A DNA stretch of 64,000 nucleotides from Trichosphaerium sp. ATCC 40318 (taxonomy: Eukaryota; Discosea; Flabellinia; Trichosidae), in the NCBI GenBank assembly GCA_038496445.1, contig JALMLS010000420.1, positions 124,001-188,000 on the forward strand, written 5' to 3'. The notes beneath the pieces are model-generated. The model worked only from the letters and a program-made list of their open reading frames with translations. It was not told the origin of the DNA and did not search any database. Made by a program: the position numbers and the translations under genes. This document shows positions 15,459 through 27,906 of this stretch, in pieces (position 1 is the first letter of the stretch; every line of letters begins with the position of its first letter).

Positions 15459-15825
15459 GTTTGACGTTTCAAAGTTGTATAGCACTCCCTATTCAATGTG
15501 CATAAGCTTGGCCAACTGGGATATGGCTAGGGCACAAATATGTTTTTTTTTAAGCCCTATTGACCTCAATGTTGACCCTTACTAAAAACGAAATAGACTG
15601 CAAAAACGCCTACTCATTGCATTAAACCCTTGTACATCACTTCGTGTCAATGAAATTTCATTTGTTGTGTAGGCTGAATAAAACTATTCATACGATGTTT
15701 GAGTATAACTACGCCTAACTAGCTAGCAGTTCTAGCGAACGGCGACTTACGTTAGGGTTTAAGTTTTTTTGAAAATCCCTTTTTTTGCTTGTCTTCTTTA
15801 TTGTTGCATGCAACCTTGTTGAACA

Positions 15826-18800
15826 ATGTCAAAGCGTAGGGACCCGCCTTCTGGTGCTCAAGAGCGGGATAGCAAGCGCGCAAAGATTGAAGTTCCCCAG
15901 TCTGCGTTTCAAGATGTATGTTGTTGTTAAAATTACTATTTCTTACAAATATAGGCTGAAGAGTTTAATATTGCTGTGTTAAAGCAACAAAATCAACAAC
16001 TTTTCTGCAAATTAAAGCAGCAACAAACTGAGATCAAAGAACTAAAGGTTGAGCGCAATGCAAGCAAACAAGCCAGTGAAAAAGCGGCTGTTTGCGCAAA
16101 CGGTGTAGAATTAGCGTTTCAGGAGGTTAGTGTTAATATACTTGTTATTGTAACAATTAACGGCTTATAGCTAATTGAAATTCTTAAATCCGTTCCAAAA
16201 CTTGCTACAGTAGAACAAGTGGTAGATATAGACTCTTCACTATTAACAAAGGATTTTCTCGGCGTAGTAAAGGACTCTGGCGCTTCCTCTGCACTTTCGT
16301 TGGAATTCACTCACAGAAATGGCCAAATACGAGAAGCGCTCACGCAACTCTCTTCGCTGCTAGCACAGACCGTCCAAAAGCAAATTAATTATCACAAAGC
16401 TCTAAGCACCTTATCAGGTAATTAAACTAGCATTAAAGTAATCTTCCTAGTCTGTGCAACGCTTTTAAATACTCACAGGGCAATTTAACTGATTACGAAG
16501 TAGGTGACGATCAAAAACTTGCGCAGCTCACTGAACGCCACGCAGAACTAACAAGAGATCTTAAGGATACTAAACAGGCTCTCGCCATTGCTGAGAATAA
16601 TGCGCGAGTGCAGCAGCGTAAAATGGATGCGTTGCAGCTGCAAGTGACAGGTAATTTCTTTGAAGAGAACTTTTTTGTTTGACCGAGCTGTCAAGAAAAA
16701 TGACCTCCTCCTGGCGTTTAACGGAATAATAACGATATTGTAGACTATGAAGCCGCTAAGAAAGAAACTGTTGAAGAGACTTTCAAGCTTAGAGAAAGGC
16801 TTGAACGTTTCGAACGGGATTCACACAGGCTAGAACAAAAAGTGAGCACAATGACAGTTAAATTGGAATCCGCACAACTCAGTTCTTCTTTTGACACGGA
16901 CCATGATATGGGACAAACAGAACAACCTTTACTCGATAAGGTATGAGCCTAATTCCAAATGGTATCTTTAATAGTGGCTTATGAGTATAGGACGTCCAAG
17001 CGACTATAGAAGAACTTAGAAGAAAGTTGGCATCTCGCCTTCAAGAAATCAAACAGCTTCAGGACGAAAAAGTTGGCTTACTCAAAGCAGCCAATGCACA
17101 CAACCTGGTAAGGTCCTTTGTTAGCTTGTTTGAATGCATTTCTGTTATGCAATATGTTTATTGACACCCTCAGGGCCAAGGAACACATTCAGGGCATAGT
17201 ACTACAGAGTACAAGGCTCTAGAAGCAAAATATCTTCACATCAAAGCAGATCTTGATAAGTCAACACAAACAGCTGCTTCTCTGCAAGAAACTCTTCTCG
17301 ATGCCAATGCCAGTCATGCCAAGCAACTGAAGGATTTAGAGGTATATTTATCGCCGTGAGCGCTTTGTATTAAACATACTTGCATTTAGGCAACACGGAT
17401 AAATCACGTGAACAATCTTCAAAATAAAATCAACGAACTTCACAGCAAGATGGCAACTGCTATGCTTAACGAAAATAAGAACAAGCATGGATCAGAGCAA
17501 TTAAAAGGTGTCAAGAGCTCCCAAGAGCTAATGAAGGAACTCAAGCAAATGGCTGAGTCATCAGAGCTCCGATTGAAAAAAACTCAAGAAGAAAATGCAA
17601 AACTGAAGAAACAAGTTGAAGAGTCAAAAGCTCTCTTGGATAAGAAGTCCGAAGAAGCACTCAATAAAACTTTGGAAGAAAAGGTAATAATAATTGGCGT
17701 TATCTTAATCATAGCAATGTTGTTAACAGTCATACGCTAGGAGCTGGCTGTGAAGATGGCTAATGAAGAAATTAAAAAATTAAAATCAGTCATCGATCAA
17801 CACAGCAAGCAACAGCAAAAGTGGACTGACAAGGAGCATGAATTAAAACTAATGATAAAGGGATATCAAAAATTACCTTCTGAGCAACTGGATGCAGCGA
17901 AGGTAAGTCACGTGGCGGAAGCCTACGTCACTCTTGGCGTTTTCTTTAATGAAACTTCAAAAAGTCGATTTTTATGTTTCATGCTCATTCCTTTTTTTAG
18001 CTTCAGGTTGCTGCTAATATTGCAACAAGTAAGCAAGAGAAAGCTGAAGCAGAATTGGAGAAATTCAAATCTGGAGAGGCCTTAGAGCGTGTTAAGAAGG
18101 AAGTTGCTGATAAGATGAAACGACTTGAATCACAAAACAAGGATCTTTCTAAACATATATTTAAAGTAAAAGAAGAAAAGACCAAGATTTTAGAAGACCT
18201 TTCTTCTCAAAAAGAAGAAGTAAAAGCTCTTTACAGTGAGATTGAAACAATCAGTCTAGAATACGAAAAGAACCTTGAACAAAACGCCAGGTTGTTGACA
18301 CACATGCAAGACAAGGATGAGTCCAATACCACCATGTATAAAGAGGTATGTTTAAGGGATATTGAGTCCAGCACTGTAACTGTAAAAGGCATGGAGCTAA
18401 TGTTGTTCTAGACGCTCAAGATGACTCAAATACAAAATAATCTAAGGAAAGAAAATGACTTACTCAAAAAAGAGGCTGAAGCAGCTAGTAATGCTCTTAC
18501 TCAAGTGAAGACCCAGATGGATTTACTTCGAGAGAAAGTAGCTATTGTAGAAAAAAAGAACGTAAGCTAAACATCATCCTGTATTCAACCTGATAAAGCT
18601 CACTTTCTTCCTCTTAGCAACAACTCATGACTGAGCGAACTCTTACAAAAGACCAAAAGAAGGCATTAGAAGAGAGCGCACAGCACTCTGATGCATTGAG
18701 TATGTCTTTGTTTTTGGAATGTTTAGTAGTGTTGACACGTGCTCATAAATAAAAATAGGTAACGAGGTCAAGACGAAACTAGTTCTCGTTCAGAACTCTT

Positions 18801-19287
18801 TCGATGACTTCAAGAAGAACTCAGGACAGGGCACTATTGAAGCTGAGAAAGAGAAGCATATTAATAAGCGGCTCGAAGAGGAGTTGTTAGCCACAAAAAG
18901 AAAGTTACAGCGCTATCAGCGTGATCCACAACATCGTAGCAGTAAACTCGAAGAGACCGTAGAAATACTAACGGCACGTTAACAACATTTTTTTAAAGAG
19001 GAAGAGCACGCCACTGAAAAACAGCTAAAATTGTTGACATCCTACAATAGAAAACACTGCGTTGTCCAATATGTTGTCAGAAAGATATAAACGCTGTTAT
19101 CGGAAACGGTAGATGTCACCATTTATTTTGCAAAGACTGCTTGTATGAGCAACTCGCTGTACGAAATAGAAAGTGCGCTGTTTGCGATCAGCTCTTTGGT
19201 ACGTGGTACAAACTATTTTACATTTTCTAACTTTTGGATTTTTCTGCCTTAGGTCGCGATGACATACAATCCGTCTATTTTGCTTGA
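15826..19287 (+). CDS. BRE1: E3 ubiquitin ligase for histone H2B (Bre1/RNF20 family)
   Basis: RING ligase that, with Rad6, monoubiquitinates histone H2B and so permits H3K4 methylation by the Set1 complex. The N-terminus is MSKRRDPPSGAQERDSKRAK, typical of the family. Almost all the rest is coiled coil over about 14 exons (for example ELKVERNASKQASEKAA and EIKKLKSVIDQHSKQQQ). The C-terminal RING reads RCPICCQKDINAVIGNGRC then HHLFCKDC and RKCAVCDQLFG, ending DDIQSVYFA. The RING start needs an intron ending at about 19049; an alternative frame there lacks the first cysteines. Length (about 850 residues) suits the family. Convergent with the RG-rich gene on the other strand. Confidence 0.85.
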
Positions 19288-19427
19288 TGTTCAACCATGC
19301 TTCATCTTTGTCGTTCCAATCATGGGTTTAACAACCGATCAATGTGTCTTTTATGTAACATATAAAACGCTTTTTTTTTTTTCTTGTACGACTTTGTATT
19401 GTTCAAAAAAAAGAATGTCAATTTCTG

Positions 19428-21427
19428 TTAATCCTTTGCTTCGTCTGTATCTGTGGTCTCTCTACTATCTTTTTCTTGTGATGACTCTGTGACATCCACA
19501 GGTTTAGAAGGCTCTTCCTGGGGTACTTTTTCTTGTGGTGACTCTGTGTCATCCACTGATTTCGAGGGTTCTTCCTGTGGTTCTTTGTTTTCAGTTTGTT
19601 GTGACAATTCTGTTTCATTTGCTTCTGGACCCTTGGCTTGTGCTTCTGCTGAAGGGTTCTCTTGAGTGTTATGCTTTACTCCCATAGCTTGTTCTGTTTG
19701 GGCAGCATCGCTTGCATCTGTGACACTTTCAGTATTCGGTGTTGCAGTTGCTTCTGTTTCAGTGTATGTTTGGTTATTTTCAATAGGTGTGTTATTGGTT
19801 GTAATAGTGGCCTTTCTAACATATACTTGCTTCTTTACAGGTGTCTTTGTCTTCTTTGGCACGTACTTTTGTTGTTGGTACTGGGCGCGTCCTTGCTTGC
19901 CTTTTTCGGGAGTTTCTCTGGCATTTCTTTCTCGATCCTTCTTTGGAATATATGGTTCGTGAACGTAAGGCTCCCGTGGTCCTCTTTGTGGACTTCTTCT
20001 ACGTCTTCCTTGCGTAGGCTGTTTGTCATGGACCCAGGTATCAGATGACACATCTTGGGTGTTTTCCTGTCCTGATTGCCTTCTAGGCTGCCTTGGCTCT
20101 CGTTTTGACATTTGCTCATTTAGCTGTCTTGTTTCCTCAGCGATTTTTCGCTCTTTCTCATCCAGCTCTTTTTGAGCACCGTCCATTAGTTCTCTTACTT
20201 TATCTGCTATCCTTGGTATCAAGTCATCGTCTAGAGAGTTCTTTTTGCAAAAAGCAGTAGCTAACTCTGTAGGATCATCCTCCTAAACCGCAACATGAAC
20301 AACCAAAGAAGATATACAAAAAAAAATCGAAAAGAAGAAAGTTACCTTGTATGCTTCAATTTTATCTACCTCAAGATCGATGATAATCAGGGGTTGTCGT
20401 CGCCGTGAAGGTGGCACCTGGGTGGTATTGATTAGGTGGGACATTAATGAGTTTATATTATGTATATGTATTAACGTACGTATACATTGATAGAATCTTG
20501 TTCTTGCTTTTGTCTACGTTGTTGCTTCAATTGTTGATTTCTGAACTTAACATTTCTGTATTTTGAAAAGTCTAATGGAAGATTACGTCCATGACGATCA
20601 TCACGACCACCCCGTCCGCCACGCCCATCACGACCTCTTGCATTACCACTCCCTTTATATGGACTATCATAATCCCTTCCAGAATGCCTACACAAAGAGT
20701 TAGTCTCAACACACAATCAGCACTTAAGCAAACAACAAAAAATCATCAGATTTTGTTTTCTGACACATACCTTTCGTTATTATACCCTCCTCTATTCTGG
20801 TATCTCCCTCTACCACCTCGACCTCTGTTATTTTCATGCCTATTTGGTGACCTCTTTACACGTTCTTCTTCTTCCTTCATGTGCTGCTCGAAGCCATCAT
20901 GTCCCCATGTGTCAACTTGATCAGCTCTTGTGTCCATCGCTACTTCTCTACCGCCTCCTGAGCGGCGTCGGTCTCCGCGATCGCCACGGTCTCCACGGCC
21001 ACCACGGTCACCACGGTCACCTCTGTCGTAGCGATCTTAAACCGGATAGTTAATTAAAAACCTTCAACGGCATTGTAGAATTCCAAAAATCGTTCTTTTT
21101 ACCTCTGCTGTTGCCTCCATAAGCGTCTCGTTGTCCATAACCTCTGTTTTGTTGATAATCACCACGTTCGTATGTATTGTCGCGGTTATTGTATCTATTG
21201 CCTCTGTATTCGTCCCTGGTATAATTATCACGCCTGTTATCATAACCTCTTTCGTTTCTACCACTATAACGCTGTTTAGGAGCGTCATTTGTTTGTCGCT
21301 CTTCTCTGTAAGCTTCTCGTGGAGGCGATTGTTCATTTTTTCTATCTTCTCCTGGCGATAACGGACCATCGTCTAGTCCATCATCTACATCTAAGTCTGC
21401 CCAATTGGTGCTCTTACTGACACTCAT
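19428..21427 (-). CDS. RG/RGG-rich RNA-binding-type protein, weakly Btz/CASC3- or Stm1-like
   Basis: Starts MSVSKSTNWADLDVDDGLDD, an acidic segment, followed by an Arg/Tyr/Asn-rich region and a run of RGDRGD repeats. Then comes SGGGREVAMDTR...DTWGHDGFEQHMKEEEE, whose W-x-H-D-x-F pattern recalls the Btz/CASC3 SELOR motif but also the Stm1/SERBP1 family; neither match is strong. More RGG boxes and NLPLDFSKYRNVKFRN follow. A compact segment, PLIIIDLEVDKIEAYKEDD then TAFCKKNSLDDDLIPRIADK, resembles PFU-like modules found in other coiled-coil proteins. The long C-terminus is acidic, with two near-repeats of QEEPSKPVD type. Likely binds RNA and forms part of an mRNP (inference). Divergent from CWC22 with about 130 bp between starts. 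Confidence 0.6.
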
Positions 21428-21554
21428 TGTGGTTGTAATAGCTGCAGTTTACTCAGTGAGACACAGGTTGACTGCTTTACCAGCCATTTTTTTTTTTGCT
21501 GTTTTTTTTTGTTTGGTCGCCACGAAATCATTGCCTATTCGTAGTTAACTCATA
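21428..21554. promoter_or_regulatory. Shared divergent promoter, RG-rich gene / CWC22
   Basis: 127 bp between opposite start codons, with a T-rich tract (about 21486-21510) in the middle. It must hold both promoters. Inferred from gene arrangement. Confidence 0.45.
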
Positions 21555-24174
21555 ATGAGCGATCGTGACCGAAAGAGAGGTCGTAGCATCAGTCGTTCAC
21601 CTTCTAGGGAACGTCCACGAAAAAGAGAGCGAAGGCACAATGACAGAGACGATTCGCGTCAGGCTAGGTACCTGCGCTATTTGCTTAGTAAAATTGAACT
21701 AATTTTTTTGTTTTTAGTCGGGACGGACCATACCTACAACGTGGGCCAAAGGAGGCAGAAAAGAAGGAGGAAACAAAAGCAGAGCAAAAGAGAAAGACTG
21801 CTATGTTAGAAAAATTAAGCAGCGCTGCAACAGGAAGAGCGGGCGGTGTATACATCCCTCCATTCAAACTCAGGCTTATTGAGAAACAAATAAAGGTACA
21901 GGGCATTTTAGCGGTTAAACAAATACAGAAACTGTTTTAAACAATCAAAAGCGCATCAAAAGCATAAATAACAGCCGTGAGAGTGAAAATAACACTAAAT
22001 AACTTTAAGTGAGAAAATGCACCTATTGACACGTTTCTGCAGGATAAAACAGGCGAAGCCTATCAACGGTTAACCTGGGATGCTCTAAGGAAGAGTATAA
22101 ACGGATTAGTAAACAAAGTGTCAGCAACGAACATAAAAAACATTATACCGGAGCTCTTTGCAGAGAATATCATCAGAGGCAAGGGTTTATTATGCCAATC
22201 ACTCATGACGTCCCAACTCGCTTCACCAATGTTCACACACGTCTACGCCGCTCTAATCGCCGTAATCAACACAAAAATGCCAGAAATTGGCGAGCTCATA
22301 CTTCACAGACTTAGACGCACTTTTGTAAAGGTACGCCTTCGTTCAGCTCACCCTCTTTGTCCTAAACGTGAAGATATCAAACCACGCTATTTATTTGCAT
22401 CAATCAAGCGCAAAAAACAAGCGTGTCAGTGTCACAATGCAAAATTTCAAAAAATGAAAAAAAAAAATCGATTACGTTTTTTGATTTTTTCTACAAAACG
22501 CGCTGTGGCTGTCAAATAATTATTGCCTTGCTATTTTCCGCGTGTACATAGACAAGTGCTTACTATGGTGTGTTTTAGGCGTTCACAAGAAATGATAAAA
22601 AGCGTCTTTTGTCTTCAATTCGATTCATAGGCCATCTTGCGAATCAATACGTTTGTGGTATTATCCTACCGCTTCAAATTATAACCAAGCTTATTCAACG
22701 ACCTACGGACGATTCTATAGAAGTTGCTGTTAATTTTGTTCGAGAATGTGGTGAGAGGCTTCAAGAGGAGTCACCTACTGCGTTTAACGGTATTTTCAAA
22801 CAATTCCGAGCTATCCTGCAAGAAGGGAGTCTAGACAAGAGAACACAGTATACTATTGAAAATTTGTTTGCTGTTCTTAAAACAAAGTTTACCGATCATA
22901 AAGCTATCATTGAAGAGCTTGATCTTGTTGAGAAGGATGATCAGTTTACTCATAATATTGATTTGGAGGAAGAGTATGATGTTGAGGATAGATTGAATTA
23001 TTTCCATTTCGACCCTGATTATGAAGAAAATGATAAAACATACGATAATATTAGAAAGGAAATTCTCGGTGATTCTGACGATGATGATTCTGATTCTTCT
23101 TCTGAATCTTCTTCTGATGAAGATGAAGTACGTAAAGGCACTGTTGATATTCGTGATAAGACAGATATGGCCCGTCAGAACCTCAAGAGAACAATCTATT
23201 TGACTATCATGTCGAGTCTCAACTTTGAAGAGTGCGCACACAAATTGATGAGGATGAAACTCGATGACGAGCAGAAGCAAGAAGTCTGTCAAATGTTAGC
23301 AGAGTGTTGTGCACAGGAGCGTTCATATACTAAATTTTATGGACTCCTGGGTCAACGTCTTTGTATGATCGACATGATGTTTCAAAGGTATTTGGGCGAA
23401 ATCTTCGCCTTACAGTACCAGGCTATACACGCTCTTGAGACAAATAAGCTAAGGAATGTTGCTAAGATGTTTGCACATCTTCTACAGACTGATGCTTTGA
23501 ATTGGGAGGTGTTTAAGTGTATTCATTTGACTATGGATGATACAACGAGTAGCAGTCGTATTTTTGTCAAGGTATTGTTCCAACACTTGGCAGAGTTCCT
23601 TGGGCTTCCTAAGCTCAAAGCTCGACTTGAAGAGAATGTTATGCAACCTTTCTACACTGGATTGTACGTCTACAATTTTTAGGGTTTATTTTAAACGGAA
23701 GAAACGCTCGTTTTCTCTCTTTCTTTTTTTTTGTATCTACGCGAAAACAATTCGTCTACGCGTAGATATTGATGTTTATGTTTACTGCGCGAGTAGCGGG
23801 ATTTTATTTTTTTTTGTTTGCGTTTGCTGGTCGCTTATTTCGTTTTTCTTAGGTTCCCTCGTGATAACCCTCACCATACTCGATTTGCTATTAATTTCTT
23901 TACATCCATTGGTCTCGGCGCGCTGACGTACGTTCTTTTTTTGTTTTCTGCTGTTCCAGAACATGTTACTAATTGATTCCTTTCTTTCAGGGATAAATTG
24001 CGTGAGCATCTGCAGAACGCTAAATATGACGAGGAAGAATCTTCTTCATCCTCCTCATCCTCGTCGTCTTCTTCAGATTCGTCGTCCTCCTCTTCGTCGT
24101 CTTCTGACTCGTCCTCAATCAGTTCTTCCGATACTGACTCATCTTCGGACTCTGATTCGTCTTCATCAGACTAA
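21555..24174 (+). CDS. CWC22: Pre-mRNA-splicing factor CWC22
   Basis: Spliceosome component that holds eIF4A3 and delivers it for exon-junction-complex assembly. The N-terminus is RS/RD-rich ([20 protein letters not shown]). Then [18 protein letters not shown] and [20 protein letters not shown] open the MIF4G domain, which continues through [14 protein letters not shown] and [14 protein letters not shown]. An acidic linker ([17 protein letters not shown]) and the MA3 domain follow ([49 protein letters not shown]). Splicing at about 23665 gives [20 protein letters not shown], a conserved CWC22 segment. The tail is a long Ser/Asp run (about 24036-24172). Very confident; essentially full length. 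Confidence 0.93.
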
Positions 24175-24363
24175 ATGATATACATCACTCAGGAAGAGGT
24201 AACATCTGGAGCTAAAAAAATAAACAAAATTGGTAAAAAAAAGAAGGTTTGGTTTATGCTATGTTTGCCTTTGAGTGGGTTTCAGTTTCCAAACTGTAGT
24301 GATTTCACCTTAAAAGTAAACTGCACTATTATTGATCGTTTCTTGCTGTTGCTAAAGGGTTAA
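24175..24363. other. Post-CWC22 spacer
   Basis: AT-rich 3' flank of CWC22. No gene seen. A WFMLCLPLSG-like reading at about 24250 resembles one at about 52670 near another repeat copy, which may be chance. Confidence 0.4.
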
Positions 24364-25040
24364 TATTGAAACGACACCATTAAATTCCTGAAAAAGGAAT
24401 AAAACCAGTTGGCTGCACAAGTTCCGTATCGTCGTTTTCTACTTTTGCAATTCGTTTTGTGCAAAGCGAAATCATTGTATAAAGGTTCTCATAGCCAACG
24501 CAATGCGATAAAGCAAATGAATACTTACAAAAAGATGCTCAAGCGGAGAAAAGAATTAATTGCTTTCTAGTGCGTTTCAAATACTAAAACATCGCTGATA
24601 CTGTTCTCACACGCGCGACAAGCTAACACAAGCGATTACGAGCATTTTGAAATGTGCATTATCCATATTCGAGTATTTTAAATGGATATTTCGGTGAAGT
24701 GTATCCCACAATTTATTTTTTTCGTGTTTGTACGTGTACAAAAGGATGACCGCTTGGTTCTTCTATCACTCAGCGGGTTGGTCACCGCCAAATTAAAGGC
24801 TGCCTGTCATGCGCAAACCCATGGCTGTCGTAGTTGCTGCTCTATGTTGACCATTAGAGCCGGGCTTGCATTGTGCTGTTACCTTCGTTAGGGTACATAA
24901 ATTTCAGTTCTTAATAGTGATAATTCCTGATTGCAGCAGGCATTGTAGAATGCTGTTACCAACAATGTGAGCCTACATGAGTGAATTCCTTAACAAAGAT
25001 ACCAAAGCCTCTCATTCTTTTTGCATGTAATCGCAGAAAT
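24364..25040 (+). repeat. Dispersed repeat copy A (about 0.7 kb)
   Basis: One of four copies in the window. It begins TGAAACGACACCATT and ends near CTCATTCTTTTTGCA. The 3' half (about 24690-25018), including TCACTCAGCGGGTTGG and CCCATGGCTGTCGTAG, is nearly identical in all copies, while the 5' half has drifted. A roughly 70-codon open frame lies across the conserved part but has only low-complexity-like composition. The TG...CA ends would suit a solo LTR, but I see no target-site duplication. Type unresolved. Confidence 0.75.
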
Positions 25041-26475
25041 TACTCTTTTAAGTTTTGTTTTCTTTCACTAAAAAAATGTAAAGTAACATTCCCGTGTTTT
25101 GATCCAAAGCTTGATCTTTGTGTTTTGGCTTCCTTAAAGCGCAATTCGCTCAAAACATGCCTTGGTTACATACTGTACATGAGATTTAGCGTTGGTGACT
25201 CTTTTAACAGGTTTCCTGCCTTTTCGGTTTCAAAAACGTGATCGTACCGTTTAACGATTTCTCTTGCTTTGCTCTTGGGACAAGCGTTTACGTACTATGA
25301 GAGATGGTTCTTTCGCTTTGACGCCACTTTAAACCTTCTTGGGCTATTTTAGTTCCAAAACCTGCGACTCTCAAATTGTAGGTGTTGTGCATTGCTATTT
25401 GGATTCATGACACTTTGAAGCTCTTTTTCTCTCGTTCTGCACCAACAAAGCAATAATAGATCAAAACATGTTGTCGTGGTGAAACTAACGAGCCGCTATG
25501 ACAACCAAGGGCCCCAATACCTCCTAAATAATCTTGTGTTAGAAACTGTTTGAAAGTCGTACATCGTATCTTTAAACAACAGAATAAGATGACATTCGCG
25601 TCAGTATACTGCACCTCCAATTGCTGATTGTTTTGGTAATCTAAAATTACAATATGTGACACCAACCGCTAAAGATGACTGTGTTTAGCCGTTATCTGTT
25701 CATTGTAAAGATTGAAGAGATAAGGATTGTAATAATATTCCCTGCTGCTTTGACGATCCTAGACAGTATTAACGGTACTGGTTAGCTCTTCTCCAGCTTG
25801 CTTTGCGGACAGTTTAAACAAATTTCGCTTAAACGAACAAATCCTGATATCTAACCCTTCTTGCACCAAACAGGCACGGTAGCGAAAGCATATTTCATGT
25901 TCTCAACCCAGACTAAAAACCAAAAAACCGAAACACTCTATCATTATTGCTCACGCGCGGCAGATGCTTGGCGCAAAGCTCAAGCTCACCAAGGAAAAAT
26001 ACAGTGATTTCTCCATCCAAGCGGTCTACGATACAAGCGGATGTAGAGGTACGATCAGGTGAAACGCTGAGCGCTTAAACTGCAAAAAATTACCTTCTCG
26101 TAGAAAATAGCAAGGTTCATCTTGCCGCGACACGTAGCCATGAACTAAAATTACAATGTAAAATAAACGATTGCAACAGCATGCTGCGAACACGAACAAT
26201 TGCACATTTTATTCAGATGCAACTTCAAACGCAAAATTCTGTGAGGCTCTCACGTGCCACACCTTTATTTTTTTGGTGTGCCATTTCACAAGCATTTCCT
26301 AATTTATGTGAGTCGTATTTCTTTGTGATGTCGATTCGCTTTGTTTTCCTAATTCATTAAAAAAGCATGTTTTTATCAAAGTTATCAAAAATATCGGTTG
26401 GAGTATTGCCGCCAACTTGCTTCACTTAGTTCGACTTAACAGATTTCTTACCTCGTGCATTACTGTAACAAGACT
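25041..26475. other. Intergenic with orphan coding-like stretch
   Basis: Mostly no recognisable gene. From about 25973 (+) a spliceable reading starts MLGAKLKLTKEKYSDFSIQA. After an intron at about 26052-26102 it continues ENSKVHLAATRSHELKLQ and stays open to about 26360. A second frame from 25898 (MFSTQTKNQKTETLYHYC) is also open. A minus-strand frame at 25405-25665 is open as well. None matches a family I know. This could be a hypothetical gene or decayed sequence. Confidence 0.3.
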
Positions 26476-27436
26476 ATGGCCAATTTATTCCGTACAATCG
26501 CTCGCTTTGCTAGAACTGCGTACAGAAAGTGTACTTTACAAGGTACGGGTTGGGCGACGATTATGTCGGCAAAGCCATTGGGAAGTAGTGAGAGGTGTCG
26601 TGTGTTAAAAGCGCGACGAAATGATAATGGAGAGAGTGTAGCTCTCAAAATTATTGAAACGGCTAATAGAAGCACAGATGAGTACGAGGAGGACGCTGAG
26701 GCACTTGTAAGCACTTTTCCCTTTCTTAGTTTTGTTATTTTTGCACCAACCGGCACAAATACTTACTCGACTTCTCTAGGAGCGCGAATACGACTTCGCT
26801 AGCAGTCTCAAGTGTAAAGGCGTCGTCAAACCCTTGAAGTTTCTAAGTGGTAACCATGGAGTTGCGATAGCAATGCCCAGAGCTTATGGATCCGTGTTGG
26901 ATGTGTTTGCAAATCCTTCGGTCAACACTGTGGCGGTTGTAGCTGAGAGTACGTTATCTACACTCACGCAACTGCACAGAGAAGGTGTAGTGCATAACAA
27001 CATCACGCCGGATAACATATTGGTGTTCCCTTCAATGGACATAATGCTCGCTGATTTTGGCGCTTCTGGGTATGTAAAGGATACCAGAAAGCTCAAAACC
27101 TTTATGGGCACTCCTGGTTACGTGTTACCTTCTGTTGAGCGCAGAGGGTACACAACACAGAATGACCTTTACGCAGTTGGTGTGACAACAATGCGTATTG
27201 CATTAGGCGACGAATACATGCCGTGCAATGAGTACTCTGGTGAAAGTGAGTTTGAGGCTAATCGCCTCTGTTTTCAAAAGTTGAAGGAAGTATTCCTGAA
27301 ACGCTTTGAGAGCTCACTTAACCACAATGAGTGCTTGCTGGTCGATTTTGTTCACGCTTGCCTTGAACCATCAGCCGAGTATCAGAGCGCGTCAGATTTG
27401 ATGGAACATGAATTCATCTCTTTAGCGTATGACTGA
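26476..27436 (+). CDS. Protein-kinase-fold pseudokinase
   Basis: Two exons, about 300 residues. The VAIK lysine is kept (VALKIIE) and the Mg-binding DFG is kept (MLADFGASG). The catalytic loop reads VVHNNITPDNIL instead of HRDxKxxN: the base Asp is Asn and the Lys is Thr. The glycine loop is also degenerate (PLGSSERCRVLKA). Subdomains VIII-XI are present in outline (TFMGTPGYVLPSVERRGY, NDLYAVGVTTMRIALG). It is thus probably catalytically weak or inactive and may act as a scaffold or ATP sensor (inference). The first exon ends at AEAL; the second begins EREYDFASSLKCKG after GTAAGC...CTAG. The start ATG is the first in frame; an N-terminal basic helix MANLFRTIARFARTAYRK might be a targeting sequence. 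Confidence 0.75.
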
Positions 27437-27906
27437 TGGGTGTGCGTAGAATCTCTTGGGATGTCAAAATTTTTTTTTGGCATAAATATGGCAGACGGGT
27501 TTTTTTTGGAGAGTTTTTTTTTATGGTGGGATCTTTGGTTTACAACTTGTGGTATGAACCAAAGTTCTTTCTCATTTCTCTCTATCTTTAGGTTTTTAAA
27601 AGGTGCTCTTCTTGGTTTTGCGTTGTGGGATGAACCAAAAGGGCTCTAGACCTAGTTTTTTTTTTTTTTTGGACTTTTTTGTTTTTTAGGTGTTTTCTGT
27701 TTCCTTGATCGTATTGGATGTGCGTGACAGGTCATTCTGTAACGGTTCGCCTTTCTAATAAAAGAATTATTCCTTTAATAACTTTGTACATTATTGTTTG
27801 TTCATAATCGTTGCCATTCACAGCATTGCTCAAAGTTTTTTTTGTATTTTTTCACTCGTTGTAGTGCCATTATAAAACATTGCAAAGTTGTTTGTTTGCA
27901 TATCAT
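27437..27906. other. T-rich intergenic region
   Basis: Contains several poly-T runs and two repeats of a GGGATGAACCAAA-like element (about 27550 and 27628). It likely holds the 3' UTR of the pseudokinase. No gene seen. Confidence 0.4.

Noticed and set aside
18959-19049. 18-21 nt introns before the Bre1 RING
   Set aside because: A single ordinary intron of about 90 nt from the GTAGAA donor at 18959 to the acceptor at about 19049 restores the RING frame, so tiny introns are not needed.
19662-20048. Hydrophobic Cys/Leu-rich plus-strand frame resembling a membrane protein
   Set aside because: Antisense of the Glu/Gln/Thr-rich C-terminus of the RG protein, which has splice-consistent exons and a proper stop.
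24682-24891. Protein-coding gene inside the dispersed repeat (MDISVK... frame)
   Set aside because: The frame is kept in four copies only because the DNA is nearly identical; it has no family resemblance and its 5' context varies.
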